64,000 bases of DNA, from positions 1-64,000 of the forward strand of contig JAWKLD010000003.1 in NCBI GenBank assembly GCA_041392855.1. Direction: 5' to 3'. Positions 51,415 to 60,601 of the stretch are shown here, piece after piece. The stretch's first letter is position 1; each line of letters begins with the position of its first letter. Below the pieces are notes generated by a model. It was not told the origin of the DNA. It did no database searches and worked only from the letters and a program-made list of their open reading frames with translations. The translations under genes and the position numbers were made by a program. This DNA is from Flavipsychrobacter sp. (GTDB taxonomy: Bacteria; Bacteroidota; Bacteroidia; Chitinophagales; Chitinophagaceae).

Positions 51415-54357
51415 TTATTGGTGGTTTACCACCACTTTAGTATTCTGTATTGCTTTATCTGTTTGCAATAGCACCATATATGTACCACTAACTAAGTTTG
51501 CTGTGTTTATTGTATAGCTGCTCTTACCAGCTTGCATTTGCTGTGTTGACATTACACGACCTGTAATATCTAACAACTGTAAGGTTCCATTACCACTATT
51601 AGGCACTGTAATGGTCACCTGCTGGTCAGCAGGACTAGGATATACCTTAGCTCTCAATTGCTCAGGGCTATTGGCAATGCTAGTAGGTGCGCCATCATAA
51701 ATGAAGAAATCATCTACTGCAGCTTCTACCAGATTCTGTCCGTCGTTAGGGCGGGTAGTAACTAAGTCTGAAGCAATAAAACGCATTTGAATTTTCTCTG
51801 CACCAGGGTAATATTCACTTACTTTGAAGACTTTTCTTCTCCATCTACGATCTGACTGGTAAGTCAATTCCACGTCTCTCCAAATAAAACCTAGTGTATT
51901 GTTGATCTGTACATGCCAGTAGTCAGAACGAACATTACTTGGCGTGCTTCCTGCAACATCGTTAGTATAGTATCTATAATACTCTACTATAGGATCGTAA
52001 AAACCAGAAAGATCATACACCGCAGATTGTAATGTAGTACGTCCTCCATCTACATCAGCAGTACCAGCACTTACAAACTGAGAACCAGCATTACCAGTTA
52101 CCATACATTTGCCACTACCTGAAGTATGGTCCTGACCAATTTGTACTTCAAAACCACCATAGTTACTAGATGTTGTAGAACGAACAGGAACTTCCTGTAC
52201 CCAAACACCACCAGTTGCATTGTCGTTCTGAACGCCAAGTTGCCAATCAGGCTCCGTCGTTTCAAAGTCTACTTTTATTCTCTGATTTACACCTACTGCA
52301 AACTGATAAGGCAATGTCACCTGCTGCGATTGAGCAGGATTAGGATTGTACCTATCAGGTATAGTATATGAAGGTGTATTTAAGAAATCGTATATAGCAA
52401 AATAATACTCTACTACTGTACCATGTGCTTGCGCTGGTATTTGACCAGTGTAGTTATTACCTGTAGTATTACTCATTGAAACGGTATCCCAGTTTTGCCC
52501 GCGTTGGCGGTAGATCAATTTCAGATCTTGGAAGAATGCAGGGTTAGTTAGCGTCAATGATGTATTGATAGTAACTGCACTACCCTGCGCTTGGTGCGCT
52601 ACCTCGTTGTGTAGCAAACTAGCATCGCTAGTAAGGAATATACCGTGACGTGCAAAAGCTTCTGCTATCTCTTTGAAGTGAGGGGTACCATTGCTCAAAT
52701 TAGCATCGTTATCATCATCCATCAAAGCACTGATCAATACCTCGTGGTATATCTTACCTTCTGTGCCTAAAGGACCATCAGGCAAGTCCGTATATCCTTT
52801 TGAGAATATTTGAATCATTGTATCTACACTACCGATGTTTATAGATACATCCCACCATGCTCCGGCAATGATCTCCCCATCAGCATGAACCTCTCCTAAT
52901 ATATCGTTAGGATACACCTTAGGCGCACCTACATATGTTCTTATTTGTCCACCAGTGATATATGAACCGTCTCCTACAATACCATCTTGACTGATACCTA
53001 ATGCCCAAATATCTGCATATCCTTCATTTAGAGAACCGTTGCGCATAGCACCTGCACCATTATCACCATAGTATTCACGGTTGATACCATGACCATACTC
53101 GTGGTAAACGATATCACCTACTTCTGCAAACGAACGACAGTTGCCAGATGCTGCATAGAAATTGATAGAACTTCCGTTGTAAAACGCATTACAAGTACTA
53201 TTGGTCAGATCTGTATTGGTTGGCAATGAAAAATCCATACCAGTGAATGTTGGTAGGTATTTTTTCATGAAGTCATGTATCACGTTTACGTGATAAAAAG
53301 CATTAATATCACTGACATTAGCACTACCTGCAGTAGTGAATGTATAAGTATTACTTGCATTGCTAAAAGCCATTGTAGCTGATGGCGTAGGGCCTCCACT
53401 ACTACCTTGACGAACTCTTGACCATGGGCCTCTCAACTCCATTGTTGCCGTTTGTGGTGCGTTCAAAGAACCAAATATAGCTGAACCTGTCGCATCAGTG
53501 TTCATACTAGAACCACCTACCGTGATTCTCATATCAGCCATAGGCTCCATAGTAAGCGGGTTATTTCTAGATGTTTTGTACACCTCTGCCTGAACCTTTA
53601 CCTCAAAGGTCTCCTGTACGTTATTCATACGATATAGCAGCTCACCAGTTTGTGCATCTACATAACCTTCCAATATTACAGGGAACTCATCTACCTTAAA
53701 GGTTCCTATCACGTCAAATTTGTATGCAGGGCGCATTGTATACCCTGTTTGAGATGGTACGGGAAACCATACCCAGTTAGCATCTACATTCTTAGAAGTA
53801 ACTGCAATATCATGTAGCTCAGTAGTAAGAGCTGTAGACTTTAAAGCATCGTTGCTACTCATGGTAGGCGCTACACCTGCTTCGGGCTGCGCAAAACTGT
53901 GCATTTTCACTCTTACAAGCTCGCCTGTAGGTGTGAAACGGAAAGACAACTTAGAGAATACCACCTCACGCCCATCAATAGCTTGTTTAAAATCAACATA
54001 AGACACATGACCATAATCTTTATTACGAGTAGTGGTCCACTCACTCGGATTAATGCCTAATTGCTTCAACCTGCCATTCATTAGCTGGTAAGCTTTATCT
54101 GCATTATTGCTACCAGGCACCACCAAGGCTGTACCAAACATATCGTTTACTGTACTGTTAAGCTTATCAACCTCTGCACCCCAACCAGGGAAAGCAGCTG
54201 CTACCTGTTGGTGTGTTTTATTGATGGCATTAACATCTGCCATTTTGTAATGTCTGTAGTTCTGAAATACAGAAAACTCGTACGAGTGGTTGTGATCTTC
54301 GGCTTTGGCTCCATTAGCAATGGCAGCTAAGCCAATTAGTAATAATATTTTCTTCAT
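51415..54357 (-). CDS. T9SS M36 fungalysin-family metalloprotease
   Basis: A 980-residue exported protease. Signal peptide about 1-19; an FTP-type propeptide domain at about 90-180; a PepSY-like segment; then the catalytic domain with HEYGHGINREYYGDNGAGAM (His419 and His423 bind zinc) and Glu445 in SLNEGYADIWALG. Downstream are beta-sandwich domains and a type A sorting domain (VYPSPADQQVTI, LVSGTYMVLLQTDK). It should be secreted by the type IX system and activated by removal of the propeptide. With the M43 protease it gives this region two extracellular metalloproteases. Confidence 0.92.
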   Translation of the reverse strand: MKKILLLIGLAAIANGAKAEDHNHSYEFSVFQNYRHYKMADVNAINKTHQQVAAAFPGWGAEVDKLNSTVNDMFGTALVVPGSNNADKAYQLMNGRLKQLGINPSEWTTTRNKDYGHVSYVDFKQAIDGREVVFSKLSFRFTPTGELVRVKMHSFAQPEAGVAPTMSSNDALKSTALTTELHDIAVTSKNVDANWVWFPVPSQTGYTMRPAYKFDVIGTFKVDEFPVILEGYVDAQTGELLYRMNNVQETFEVKVQAEVYKTSRNNPLTMEPMADMRITVGGSSMNTDATGSAIFGSLNAPQTATMELRGPWSRVRQGSSGGPTPSATMAFSNASNTYTFTTAGSANVSDINAFYHVNVIHDFMKKYLPTFTGMDFSLPTNTDLTNSTCNAFYNGSSINFYAASGNCRSFAEVGDIVYHEYGHGINREYYGDNGAGAMRNGSLNEGYADIWALGISQDGIVGDGSYITGGQIRTYVGAPKVYPNDILGEVHADGEIIAGAWWDVSINIGSVDTMIQIFSKGYTDLPDGPLGTEGKIYHEVLISALMDDDNDANLSNGTPHFKEIAEAFARHGIFLTSDASLLHNEVAHQAQGSAVTINTSLTLTNPAFFQDLKLIYRQRGQNWDTVSMSNTTGNNYTGQIPAQAHGTVVEYYFAIYDFLNTPSYTIPDRYNPNPAQSQQVTLPYQFAVGVNQRIKVDFETTEPDWQLGVQNDNATGGVWVQEVPVRSTTSSNYGGFEVQIGQDHTSGSGKCMVTGNAGSQFVSAGTADVDGGRTTLQSAVYDLSGFYDPIVEYYRYYTNDVAGSTPSNVRSDYWHVQINNTLGFIWRDVELTYQSDRRWRRKVFKVSEYYPGAEKIQMRFIASDLVTTRPNDGQNLVEAAVDDFFIYDGAPTSIANSPEQLRAKVYPSPADQQVTITVPNSGNGTLQLLDITGRVMSTQQMQAGKSSYTINTANLVSGTYMVLLQTDKAIQNTKVVVNHQ

Positions 54358-54668
54358 CTCTTTGTTTAAAATCCGTACAACTTGGCGGTTGCGGCGGCTT
54401 TGTTTTTAAATAGTTAACCAGAGTAATAGAGGAGGGGGAAAAGGCTTGCCGAAAATAAGCATTAAAGACCTATTAAAAAAAGTTTCACCCCATCAAATGA
54501 TACTAAAATGACAATAGGTATATAAATATTATTTAATAGTTTAACCCCAACCCTACAGCTTAAAATGCCCCAAAAACATATAACAATAAAAAAAATCAAG
54601 AAAAAGCTTTTGATTAAAAATCTGATGTCCTATCTTTGCAGCCCGTTCTACGGAAAAACAAAGTAAAA
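54358..54668. other. Intergenic region upstream of the M36 gene and tRNA-Lys
   Basis: A 311-base gap, AT-rich, with the leader of the minus-strand protease gene and the promoter of the tRNA (54609-54638). No gene is supported. Confidence 0.6.
54609..54638 (+). promoter_or_regulatory. Promoter of tRNA-Lys
   Basis: TTTG at 54609-54612 and TATCTTTG at 54631-54638, spacer 18 bases; the -7 element fits TAnnTTTG exactly. It lies 30 bases before the tRNA. Confidence 0.65.
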
Positions 54669-54741
54669 GATCCTGTAGCTCAGCTGGTAGAGCAATACAC
54701 TTTTAATGTATGGGTCTTGGGTTCGAATCCCAACGGGATCA
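54669..54741 (+). tRNA. tRNA-Lys (anticodon TTT)
   Basis: A 73-base cloverleaf: acceptor GATCCTG paired with CGGGATC (one T-G pair), discriminator A at 54741, D arm GCTC/GAGC, anticodon stem ATACA/TGTAT with loop CTTTTAA (anticodon TTT, hence Lys), variable loop GGGTC and T arm TTGGG/CCCAA with loop TTCGAAT. No CCA is encoded. Its 3-prime side borders the AT-rich gene cluster that follows. Confidence 0.95.
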
Positions 54742-54744
54742 CAA

Positions 54745-54774
54745 AAAGCCGCTCATTGAGCGGCTTTTTTGTTT
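54745..54774 (+). terminator. Terminator of tRNA-Lys
   Basis: AAAGCCGCTC (54745-54754), ATT loop, GAGCGGCTTT (54758-54767), then TTTTGTTTT. Perfect 10-base-pair stem, three bases after the tRNA. Confidence 0.9.
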
Positions 54775-54818
54775 TATAAATGGTTTATTTTCAGTAAAAA
54801 ATGGTTTAAGTACTAGTT

Positions 54819-55331
54819 TTAATGGAGATTAATTGTTACTGGCGTAGTCCACGAAAATAACGTCGACACTACTACATAAATAATTATAGCATACCCTACC
54901 GTTATAGAGCTTGACAATATTGAGAGTGAGATATTACCTTCTGATATTTCATTGAACGTTTCCTTTTCGCTAGTAAAAATCTGAATAGTTATAATTGAAA
55001 ACACGTAGTACAATAGACATGCAACACATAGGCTTAAGAAAACAATTCCTGACTTCTGGAATGTGATTGAGAACAATTCGCCCAATCCTAAATTTTGTGA
55101 TCTATAAAATTTATAGGTCTCTAAAGTTGGCTTTATAGATGAAGAACATATAATAAACACCCCTACTATAAAGAATGAAACCCAAAGAATTTGACTCCAT
55201 TCCATACCATTATAAGGCGAGATCAAATGTTTCCTCCACTTAAGTAGACGAATAAATAATATTACTACTAAGCAGCACACTATTACACCAAGCAGTATTG
55301 GCAAAATGGTATCATATGAATAATTATTCAT
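54819..55331 (-). CDS. Small four-helix membrane protein, last gene of the DUF4407/DnaJ operon
   Basis: A 170-residue protein with about four membrane helices: 8-32 (ILPILLGVIVCCLVVILFI), 46-64 (ILWVSFFIVGVFIICSSS), 90-118 and 140-165. A late stretch, EISEGNISLSILSSSITVGY, loosely resembles DUF350-type helices (a GN-rich turn before a membrane helix); this is a weak comparison. The start codon is two bases after the stop of the DnaJ-type gene, so it is certainly in the operon. Its function is unknown. Confidence 0.7.
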   Translation of the reverse strand: MNNYSYDTILPILLGVIVCCLVVILFIRLLKWRKHLISPYNGMEWSQILWVSFFIVGVFIICSSSIKPTLETYKFYRSQNLGLGELFSITFQKSGIVFLSLCVACLLYYVFSIITIQIFTSEKETFNEISEGNISLSILSSSITVGYAIIIYVVVSTLFSWTTPVTINLH

Positions 55332-55333
55332 TT

Positions 55334-57235
55334 TTAGTTATTTATTTGGTTAGATAATAATGCTATTTTCCAATAAGACATATTTGCCATATGAATAGGT
55401 ATATTGCCTGCTTCAAATCCAGTGTCGGTTGTCTCCCATAAATAGTACTTTTTCCCATCAATATTTACAGCCACTACTCCATTAGGTTGAACTCCTTCTA
55501 AATTTACAGCAATTAATGCGTGTTGGTAATGAGCGCTTACTAACAAAGCAACATCATAATCAAATTTCCTAAACAAATTATACAACAAGAGGGATCTTGT
55601 ATCACAGTCGCCTTTCATGTCTCCTAAAAACTCTATTGGCGATCGTACTCCATATTTCTGGTGACCTATACAACATTCACTTACGCAATGAGACAAATAC
55701 CATTGTACATATTCATCACTATAATCATCCTTATTACAATCACCTTCTAGAACAATATAAAACGGAATGTTTTGTACGCAAGAAACCATAAGATTTGCAA
55801 AATCAAACCTATCGAGAGAGTTCTGTACTCTAATGCTATCAAATGCACTATATACATAACTTAAGTTTGTATTATCTGTTTCAGAAAGCTGTTTGTAAAC
55901 ATTACCTATATCTTCTTCTTTGAATACCTGAACATCAATATTTGCATGTCTTAACACTGCTATATTCATTTTTTTTCTAGAAACAGTTAAGTCAATCTGG
56001 TAATCATTATCGTCATAAGACCTCCAGTTAATTCGATGTGTTATTAAGGTATCAACAACTTTTTTCCTCTTATCTGTATGTACAGTTTCAGACACAGTAA
56101 TACTATCATTGCTAGGAGCTGATGGTGGTGCAGGCATTACTTTATCTGTTAGGCACCCTCTTAATCCGATAATTATTAAGACAACAATCAATAAATATCC
56201 AATGTATTCAGCGACTATAGCTACAACTGTTCCAAGCAAGACTATCAATAGTAAGAAAGCAATAGTTGCTACAATTAACCCTACTGTTTTAAACTTAATT
56301 ATCAAGATAAATAGACCTAAAAACAAAGAAAGCCAGACAGGTATATTACCAAAATGTCCAGAACAACCGCTATTAAAACTTAATGTATCGGTTGTTTTAT
56401 TTACCTTCCTTATGCGCTCCCACGGGCCCCAGTAGCTTGAGCAATCTTTATGGAAATATTCTTTACGTATGTATTCATACTGTCTATCTTCTTTTTCTTC
56501 TATATTGCCTGTTTCACCAAAACACTCTTTAGTGTATTTCTCTTTATACTCCTTTTTATTCTCTACAACATACCCATAAAAATCACCTCTTATTGTACCA
56601 TAACTACTATTCCCTTCATATACTACATCCATTATTTTAGGGCTAGCAACTTTAATATCAAGTATTTTAATATTGTAGAACTTTTGCCCTTCTTTAGTAA
56701 TAATTGTTGTTCTGATAGGTTGAGGTAGCGGAACCTTGAACAACTTGGTTTCACTAAAGGCCTTTTTAAAATGCGTAGTTAATTTATCATATGAATATAT
56801 ATCTTCTTGTTTTACTACTGCATAGACATCTATTGGATCAAGAAGGAAGTCTGAATTCCATGGCAAATCAGAAAAACCTTTTAAAATTCGATCACCTTTG
56901 TATTTTACAATTATAGTCCCTTTTAAATAGGTACGATACTCCTTATTTACCTTTACTTTACTTTTCTTATACGTAACATTAGGTTCATCTTCTTCTACTT
57001 GCTCATCTGCATAACTACCTTTTAAATACTCATCATAAATGTGCCTATTCACTTCATTACCTAAAATACCATACGCCTCATTGATTTCTTTTATTTTATC
57101 TTCTGAAGTAGAGTCTTCTTTGTTTTTATCTGGGTGATTTTTTTTAACAAGAGCTCTATAGGCAGCCTTTATTTCTTCTTTTGTAGCAGATTTCCCTACC
57201 CCTAGTACGCTATAATGATCCTTGTTAAAGTTCAC
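55334..57235 (-). CDS. DnaJ-domain, membrane-spanning, transglutaminase-like protein
   Basis: A 633-residue fusion. Residues 6-70 are a J-domain with the HPD motif at 34-36 (KKNHPDKNKE) and the usual helices. Residues 85-290 are a beta-rich unknown region with seven Tyr/Lys-rich strands and cysteines at 265 and 291. About 298-360 form two or three membrane helices (WLSLFLGLFILII; LIVATIAFLLLIVLLGTVVA; YLLIVVLIIIGL). Residues 385-633 end in a transglutaminase-like fold: Cys544 in KGDCDTRSLLL, His572 in YQHALIAV and Glu601/Asp604 in LWETTD. The start codon is GTG at 57235, overlapping the preceding gene by 11 bases. It probably recruits an Hsp70 to the membrane and cleaves or cross-links proteins; the combination is unfamiliar to me. 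Confidence 0.82.
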   Translation of the reverse strand: MNFNKDHYSVLGVGKSATKEEIKAAYRALVKKNHPDKNKEDSTSEDKIKEINEAYGILGNEVNRHIYDEYLKGSYADEQVEEDEPNVTYKKSKVKVNKEYRTYLKGTIIVKYKGDRILKGFSDLPWNSDFLLDPIDVYAVVKQEDIYSYDKLTTHFKKAFSETKLFKVPLPQPIRTTIITKEGQKFYNIKILDIKVASPKIMDVVYEGNSSYGTIRGDFYGYVVENKKEYKEKYTKECFGETGNIEEKEDRQYEYIRKEYFHKDCSSYWGPWERIRKVNKTTDTLSFNSGCSGHFGNIPVWLSLFLGLFILIIKFKTVGLIVATIAFLLLIVLLGTVVAIVAEYIGYLLIVVLIIIGLRGCLTDKVMPAPPSAPSNDSITVSETVHTDKRKKVVDTLITHRINWRSYDDNDYQIDLTVSRKKMNIAVLRHANIDVQVFKEEDIGNVYKQLSETDNTNLSYVYSAFDSIRVQNSLDRFDFANLMVSCVQNIPFYIVLEGDCNKDDYSDEYVQWYLSHCVSECCIGHQKYGVRSPIEFLGDMKGDCDTRSLLLYNLFRKFDYDVALLVSAHYQHALIAVNLEGVQPNGVVAVNIDGKKYYLWETTDTGFEAGNIPIHMANMSYWKIALLSNQINN

Positions 57236-58259
57236 TTTGATTATTGATAAAATCTTTTTGAAAATCTGATTGAGTATTTACCTTTTGCTCAAATCTTCTG
57301 TTAAAGGGATCTTCTTTTGCCGTATATCTTTTCGATATTCTTACATCAAACTTTTCTTTAAATATATTTATATACTTCTCATTAGTAGCAACACTATGAA
57401 AGTCAATAAGCTCATTAGCATACTTGCGTTTCAATGCATAATAGTCGTTATCATTAGAGATAAAGTATATAAGAAGTATTGGCAGAATAAATATTGATAT
57501 GATGAGAAATGATATCAGGTATGAGACTAACTGCGAAGAATAGATAATATTTATTCTTTGAACAAAAAAATACGCAGAATATACTTCATTACGAACTTGA
57601 CCAACTAATTGATTTTGTTTGTTACGAACATCATTTAACTTTTGTTCAATTCTTGATATAGGCTCTTTTACGGCGTTAACTCCTAGGCTATATTGTTTTT
57701 CGTAAAAATCTTTTCTTTTTTTGAGTTCAATTACTTCGTGTTCATCTAATGACACGATTCTATTTTCAAAATTTGCTATAAGTTCTTGTTTAAATGCCGC
57801 CATTTCAGAATCCACACTATTCTGAAAAAAATAGATATTTATTGGTACTGATATTATAAACCCCATGAACCCTATAAAACTTAAACGAAGAAGCTGAGGG
57901 AGTTTAAAAATATCAGATACTTTTCTTCTCCTATCTGTAATAACTTTATCATCTTCATGCTCATCTTTGCCGCCTTGCTTTGAAAACGTATTTATAATGA
58001 GCAGGTACATAAACAGTAATAGAATTGAAAAAAAGCTGGACAAAGCAAATTCTACAAACCATCTATGAAAAAGCAATTCGAAAGCATAAAAAACAGAAAC
58101 AAGACTCAAGGCTACAACAAACAACACAAGGAATCCTGTAAAATAAAAACGGTAAATAACCTTACTTTTCGTTTTTAGTAATATTCTGTAATCTATACCT
58201 ATAAGATCAATTAACCTTTTAGGATATAACAGCAAATTGTTTCTTTTTAAATTTGCCAT
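57225..58259 (-). CDS. Membrane protein with DUF4407-like topology
   Basis: A 344-residue protein. Two helices near the start (about 37-62 and 72-92), a third at about 128-148 (SFIGFMGFIISVPINIYFF), a long coiled-coil-like extramembrane segment at about 150-225 (KKRKDFYEKQYSLGVNAVKE, SRIEQKLNDVRNKQNQLVG) and a fourth helix at about 240-268. The neighbour upstream, a DUF4407 protein, has the same order (two helices, third helix, coiled coil, fourth helix). They may be diverged paralogues forming one complex. The ATG overlaps the preceding stop (TAATG). Confidence 0.72.
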   Translation of the reverse strand: MANLKRNNLLLYPKRLIDLIGIDYRILLKTKSKVIYRFYFTGFLVLFVVALSLVSVFYAFELLFHRWFVEFALSSFFSILLLFMYLLIINTFSKQGGKDEHEDDKVITDRRRKVSDIFKLPQLLRLSFIGFMGFIISVPINIYFFQNSVDSEMAAFKQELIANFENRIVSLDEHEVIELKKRKDFYEKQYSLGVNAVKEPISRIEQKLNDVRNKQNQLVGQVRNEVYSAYFFVQRINIIYSSQLVSYLISFLIISIFILPILLIYFISNDNDYYALKRKYANELIDFHSVATNEKYINIFKEKFDVRISKRYTAKEDPFNRRFEQKVNTQSDFQKDFINNQSEL

Positions 58260-59515
58260 TACGCTTCGTTTATATAGTCATCAGGGTTTTGTGATACATC
58301 TTTAAGTTTTTTATCCTTCCACTCATTAATAGCCTTATCACTAATTTCACTTTGGCTCTCCAAAAGTTTAATCTTCTCTTTTAATAATTTTATTACCTGA
58401 TGATGTATTACTAAATCTCTTTGTCTTCCTTCTCTATCTTGGTAGTAATCAGACTTTATTTCAATCCCTTCCTCTGCCTTAATTAACTCTTTTATATTTT
58501 CTTCCATATAATCATATGGACTCTTTATTAGCATTAGTTTAAAAAATATTGGGGTCAATTCAATTGCCATGAATAAAAGTGTAATGAATAGCGAGATCAT
58601 CCATCCTGCTTTTTCATGTGCTAGCTTTATCCTCTCTAACAAGCCATCAAGTCCAGCAGCAACTTTTTCACTTACTTTCAACTTCTCTTTTCGCTCTACT
58701 TCTAGCTCTCTTTTTTCAGCTTTGATTCGCATATATTCAGAATTATTTTCAATAGAGCTTATCTCCCGTTTTATAGCATCCATTTGAGACTTAATGGCTT
58801 TTGCCCTCGGTCCAACTGTGACTATTCTAGCCTCTTCAATATACTGTTCTTCTAAACCAGCATACCTCTCTCTTTTATCTAATAACTGTTCTTCAAATTT
58901 TACTATTTCAACATCCTTTTTTCGTATTTCCGCATTAAAAATCGAGTCGGTTTGAGATATATAAATTTGTTGCTGTTCTATTTGCTTTTCGTGTAGTGCA
59001 ATGTCTATTTCTGTTTTAAACATTCTAATTTCAACAGGCTTAGATATTGTCAATGCTATTATTGCCCCCATTAGCAATCTAGGTAAAGCCCCTCTAATTT
59101 CTTGCTTAGTAATTTCCTCAGTGCCGTCGCCTTTTCCAGTACTCGTAATAATAAACCTATCAATATTGAATATTATTAATCCCCAAATTGTACCGAAAAC
59201 CATTGATAATATCATCGTACCAATATGTATACTATCATAATCTCCAGCAATATCAGATACTGTCTTAAAAGAATTAATCGCATTCCCTTTAGGTTCGAAA
59301 ATAGTATAGAATGCATATCCACCGGCAATACCTGCCATTACCCCAGTTGCAATAATTATCCCCCCCAAACACAGGTACTTTATCTGGTCTCCATATGTGC
59401 TTCGTTCAAGAATATATCGATCAGCACCTGCCGCTTTCCAAAACAAGCGCATTATTTTGGTTGATCTTGGAGTTTTATAATACTCCCTTTCGGTTGCATA
59501 TTTACTTTTACTCAT
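58259..59515 (-). CDS. DUF4407-family membrane protein
   Basis: A 418-residue protein of the DUF4407 family. Helices at about 47-75 (LCLGGIIIATGVMAGIAGGY), 97-122 with the family signature IIFNIDRFIITS, 145-162 (LLMGAIIALTISKP) and 305-330. Between the last two is a long coiled coil (about 165-300; EKQIEQQQIYISQTDSIF, VKFEEQLLDKRERYAGLEEQ). A second coiled segment follows at 340-400. Family members are little studied; some lie in operons of unknown function in Bacteroidota. It shares four bases with the preceding gene's stop (ATGA). Confidence 0.82.
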   Translation of the reverse strand: MSKSKYATEREYYKTPRSTKIMRLFWKAAGADRYILERSTYGDQIKYLCLGGIIIATGVMAGIAGGYAFYTIFEPKGNAINSFKTVSDIAGDYDSIHIGTMILSMVFGTIWGLIIFNIDRFIITSTGKGDGTEEITKQEIRGALPRLLMGAIIALTISKPVEIRMFKTEIDIALHEKQIEQQQIYISQTDSIFNAEIRKKDVEIVKFEEQLLDKRERYAGLEEQYIEEARIVTVGPRAKAIKSQMDAIKREISSIENNSEYMRIKAEKRELEVERKEKLKVSEKVAAGLDGLLERIKLAHEKAGWMISLFITLLFMAIELTPIFFKLMLIKSPYDYMEENIKELIKAEEGIEIKSDYYQDREGRQRDLVIHHQVIKLLKEKIKLLESQSEISDKAINEWKDKKLKDVSQNPDDYINEA

Positions 59516-60045
59516 GGTGTATACTTTGGGTGATTAAGTTTAGGAATTTTGTTGACTATTCTGCAATTTGAACTTATTAATCTGGGATTATTGGGTCTAG
59601 AATTCAACTTTGCATTAATTTGAATTAGCTGACCTGAATTATTCTTTATAATCCTACTGACTTCATCATTTTGTGATGCTAAGACTGATTTTAATAAATC
59701 TGAAAAATCACTATTAATTTGATATTTGTACTCTATCTCAATGCTTACAAGAGAAATCTTGTCTACTGTTTTCTTCCATAAATTCTTAATTAATATTTCT
59801 ACTTGATCTATATCTTCTGGAAGACTTATAATTAGACTAGACTTTTTTTGAGATGAATGATAACCAAGCTGATCAATTGATAACAAACTTGCATTTTTAG
59901 TATTCCAACTAACAAGTAATAATTTATTCCCCTCAATTATTACATGCTCATATTTTAGAAAAGTAAACAGAGGCTTTCGAAACACCCAAAACCTAGACAG
60001 TAAGACCCCTGCCTTTTTAATTCTTTTTAGTGAAAATGTTTTCAT
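59512..60045 (-). CDS. Hypothetical protein, first gene of the DUF4407/DnaJ operon
   Basis: A 177-residue basic protein with no signal peptide or membrane segment. The N-terminus (KRIKKAGVLLSRFWVFRKPL) is basic, followed by beta strands (YEHVIIEGNKLLLVSWNTKN) and a C-terminal Lys/Asn-rich tail. No family recognised; it could be a regulator or a cytoplasmic partner of the membrane proteins. Its stop overlaps the DUF4407 start by four bases. An inverted repeat at 60074-60112 lies 29 bases upstream of its start. Confidence 0.65.
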   Translation of the reverse strand: MKTFSLKRIKKAGVLLSRFWVFRKPLFTFLKYEHVIIEGNKLLLVSWNTKNASLLSIDQLGYHSSQKKSSLIISLPEDIDQVEILIKNLWKKTVDKISLVSIEIEYKYQINSDFSDLLKSVLASQNDEVSRIIKNNSGQLIQINAKLNSRPNNPRLISSNCRIVNKIPKLNHPKYTP

Positions 60046-60073
60046 TTTTCGGGTGTAAATCGGGTTGACAATA

Positions 60074-60112
60074 CGTAATTATATAAAAAATATTTATATT
60101 TTAATAATTACG
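60074..60112. repeat. 39-base inverted repeat upstream of the operon
   Basis: CGTAATTAT (60074-60082) and ATAATTACG (60104-60112) are exact complements separated by a 21-base AT-only segment that can partly pair with itself. Position just ahead of the first gene suggests an operator or promoter-overlapping regulatory site. Confidence 0.5.
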
Positions 60113-60187
60113 ACTATATTTATACAATACATCTACTAGTAACAAAACCTCTAATCTGTTAATACGTCCAAACTATGAATTGCCGAT

Positions 60188-60385
60188 TTGAAAACATTAG
60201 ATGTTATTTTAGATAATGCTCTTCACAAGTCCTCTTCTTTGCATAAAGAGATCGCGCCCAATGATACTCATTCGTTTTATGTTATTGTTCTGTATAATCG
60301 CAGAATAGAGGGCGTGGTCAGGTCGGCACTAACTTTAAAAGGACAAGAGTTTTTTTATAGAGTGAACGAAAAAGAATTCTCTTGA
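60188..60385 (+). CDS. Possible small protein divergent from the operon
   Basis: A 65-residue frame beginning with TTG at 60188: MKTLDVILDNALHKSSSLHK, ending VNEKEFS. No ATG is available in frame; an ATG at 60175 is in another frame and stops quickly. Composition is normal for a soluble alpha/beta protein and the gene is divergent from the operon, with the inverted repeat between them, so it might encode a small regulator. Evidence is thin. Confidence 0.35.
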   Translation: MKTLDVILDNALHKSSSLHKEIAPNDTHSFYVIVLYNRRIEGVVRSALTLKGQEFFYRVNEKEFS

Positions 60386-60601
60386 GGCCAACTTTTTTAA
60401 ACTGATGGTAATATTATCTATAAGATTATATCTACTGTTCAAAAGTGTATTCAATCTCATAAACTCCTTTTTTCAGTAAGTCACAATAAAATCATATAAC
60501 AACAAATTTACTAAATATTAACAGCTGGAGTTTGGAGGTTTATAGCATTATAATTACTGTTGTAGAAGTAATTTTTACTATCAACTACCAAATATCCTTA
60601 C

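Noticed and set aside
54669..54741. tRNA 3-prime end as an att site with a downstream direct repeat
   Set aside because: No second copy of the T-arm/acceptor sequence was seen near 60-62 kb by reading; not enough to call attachment sites.
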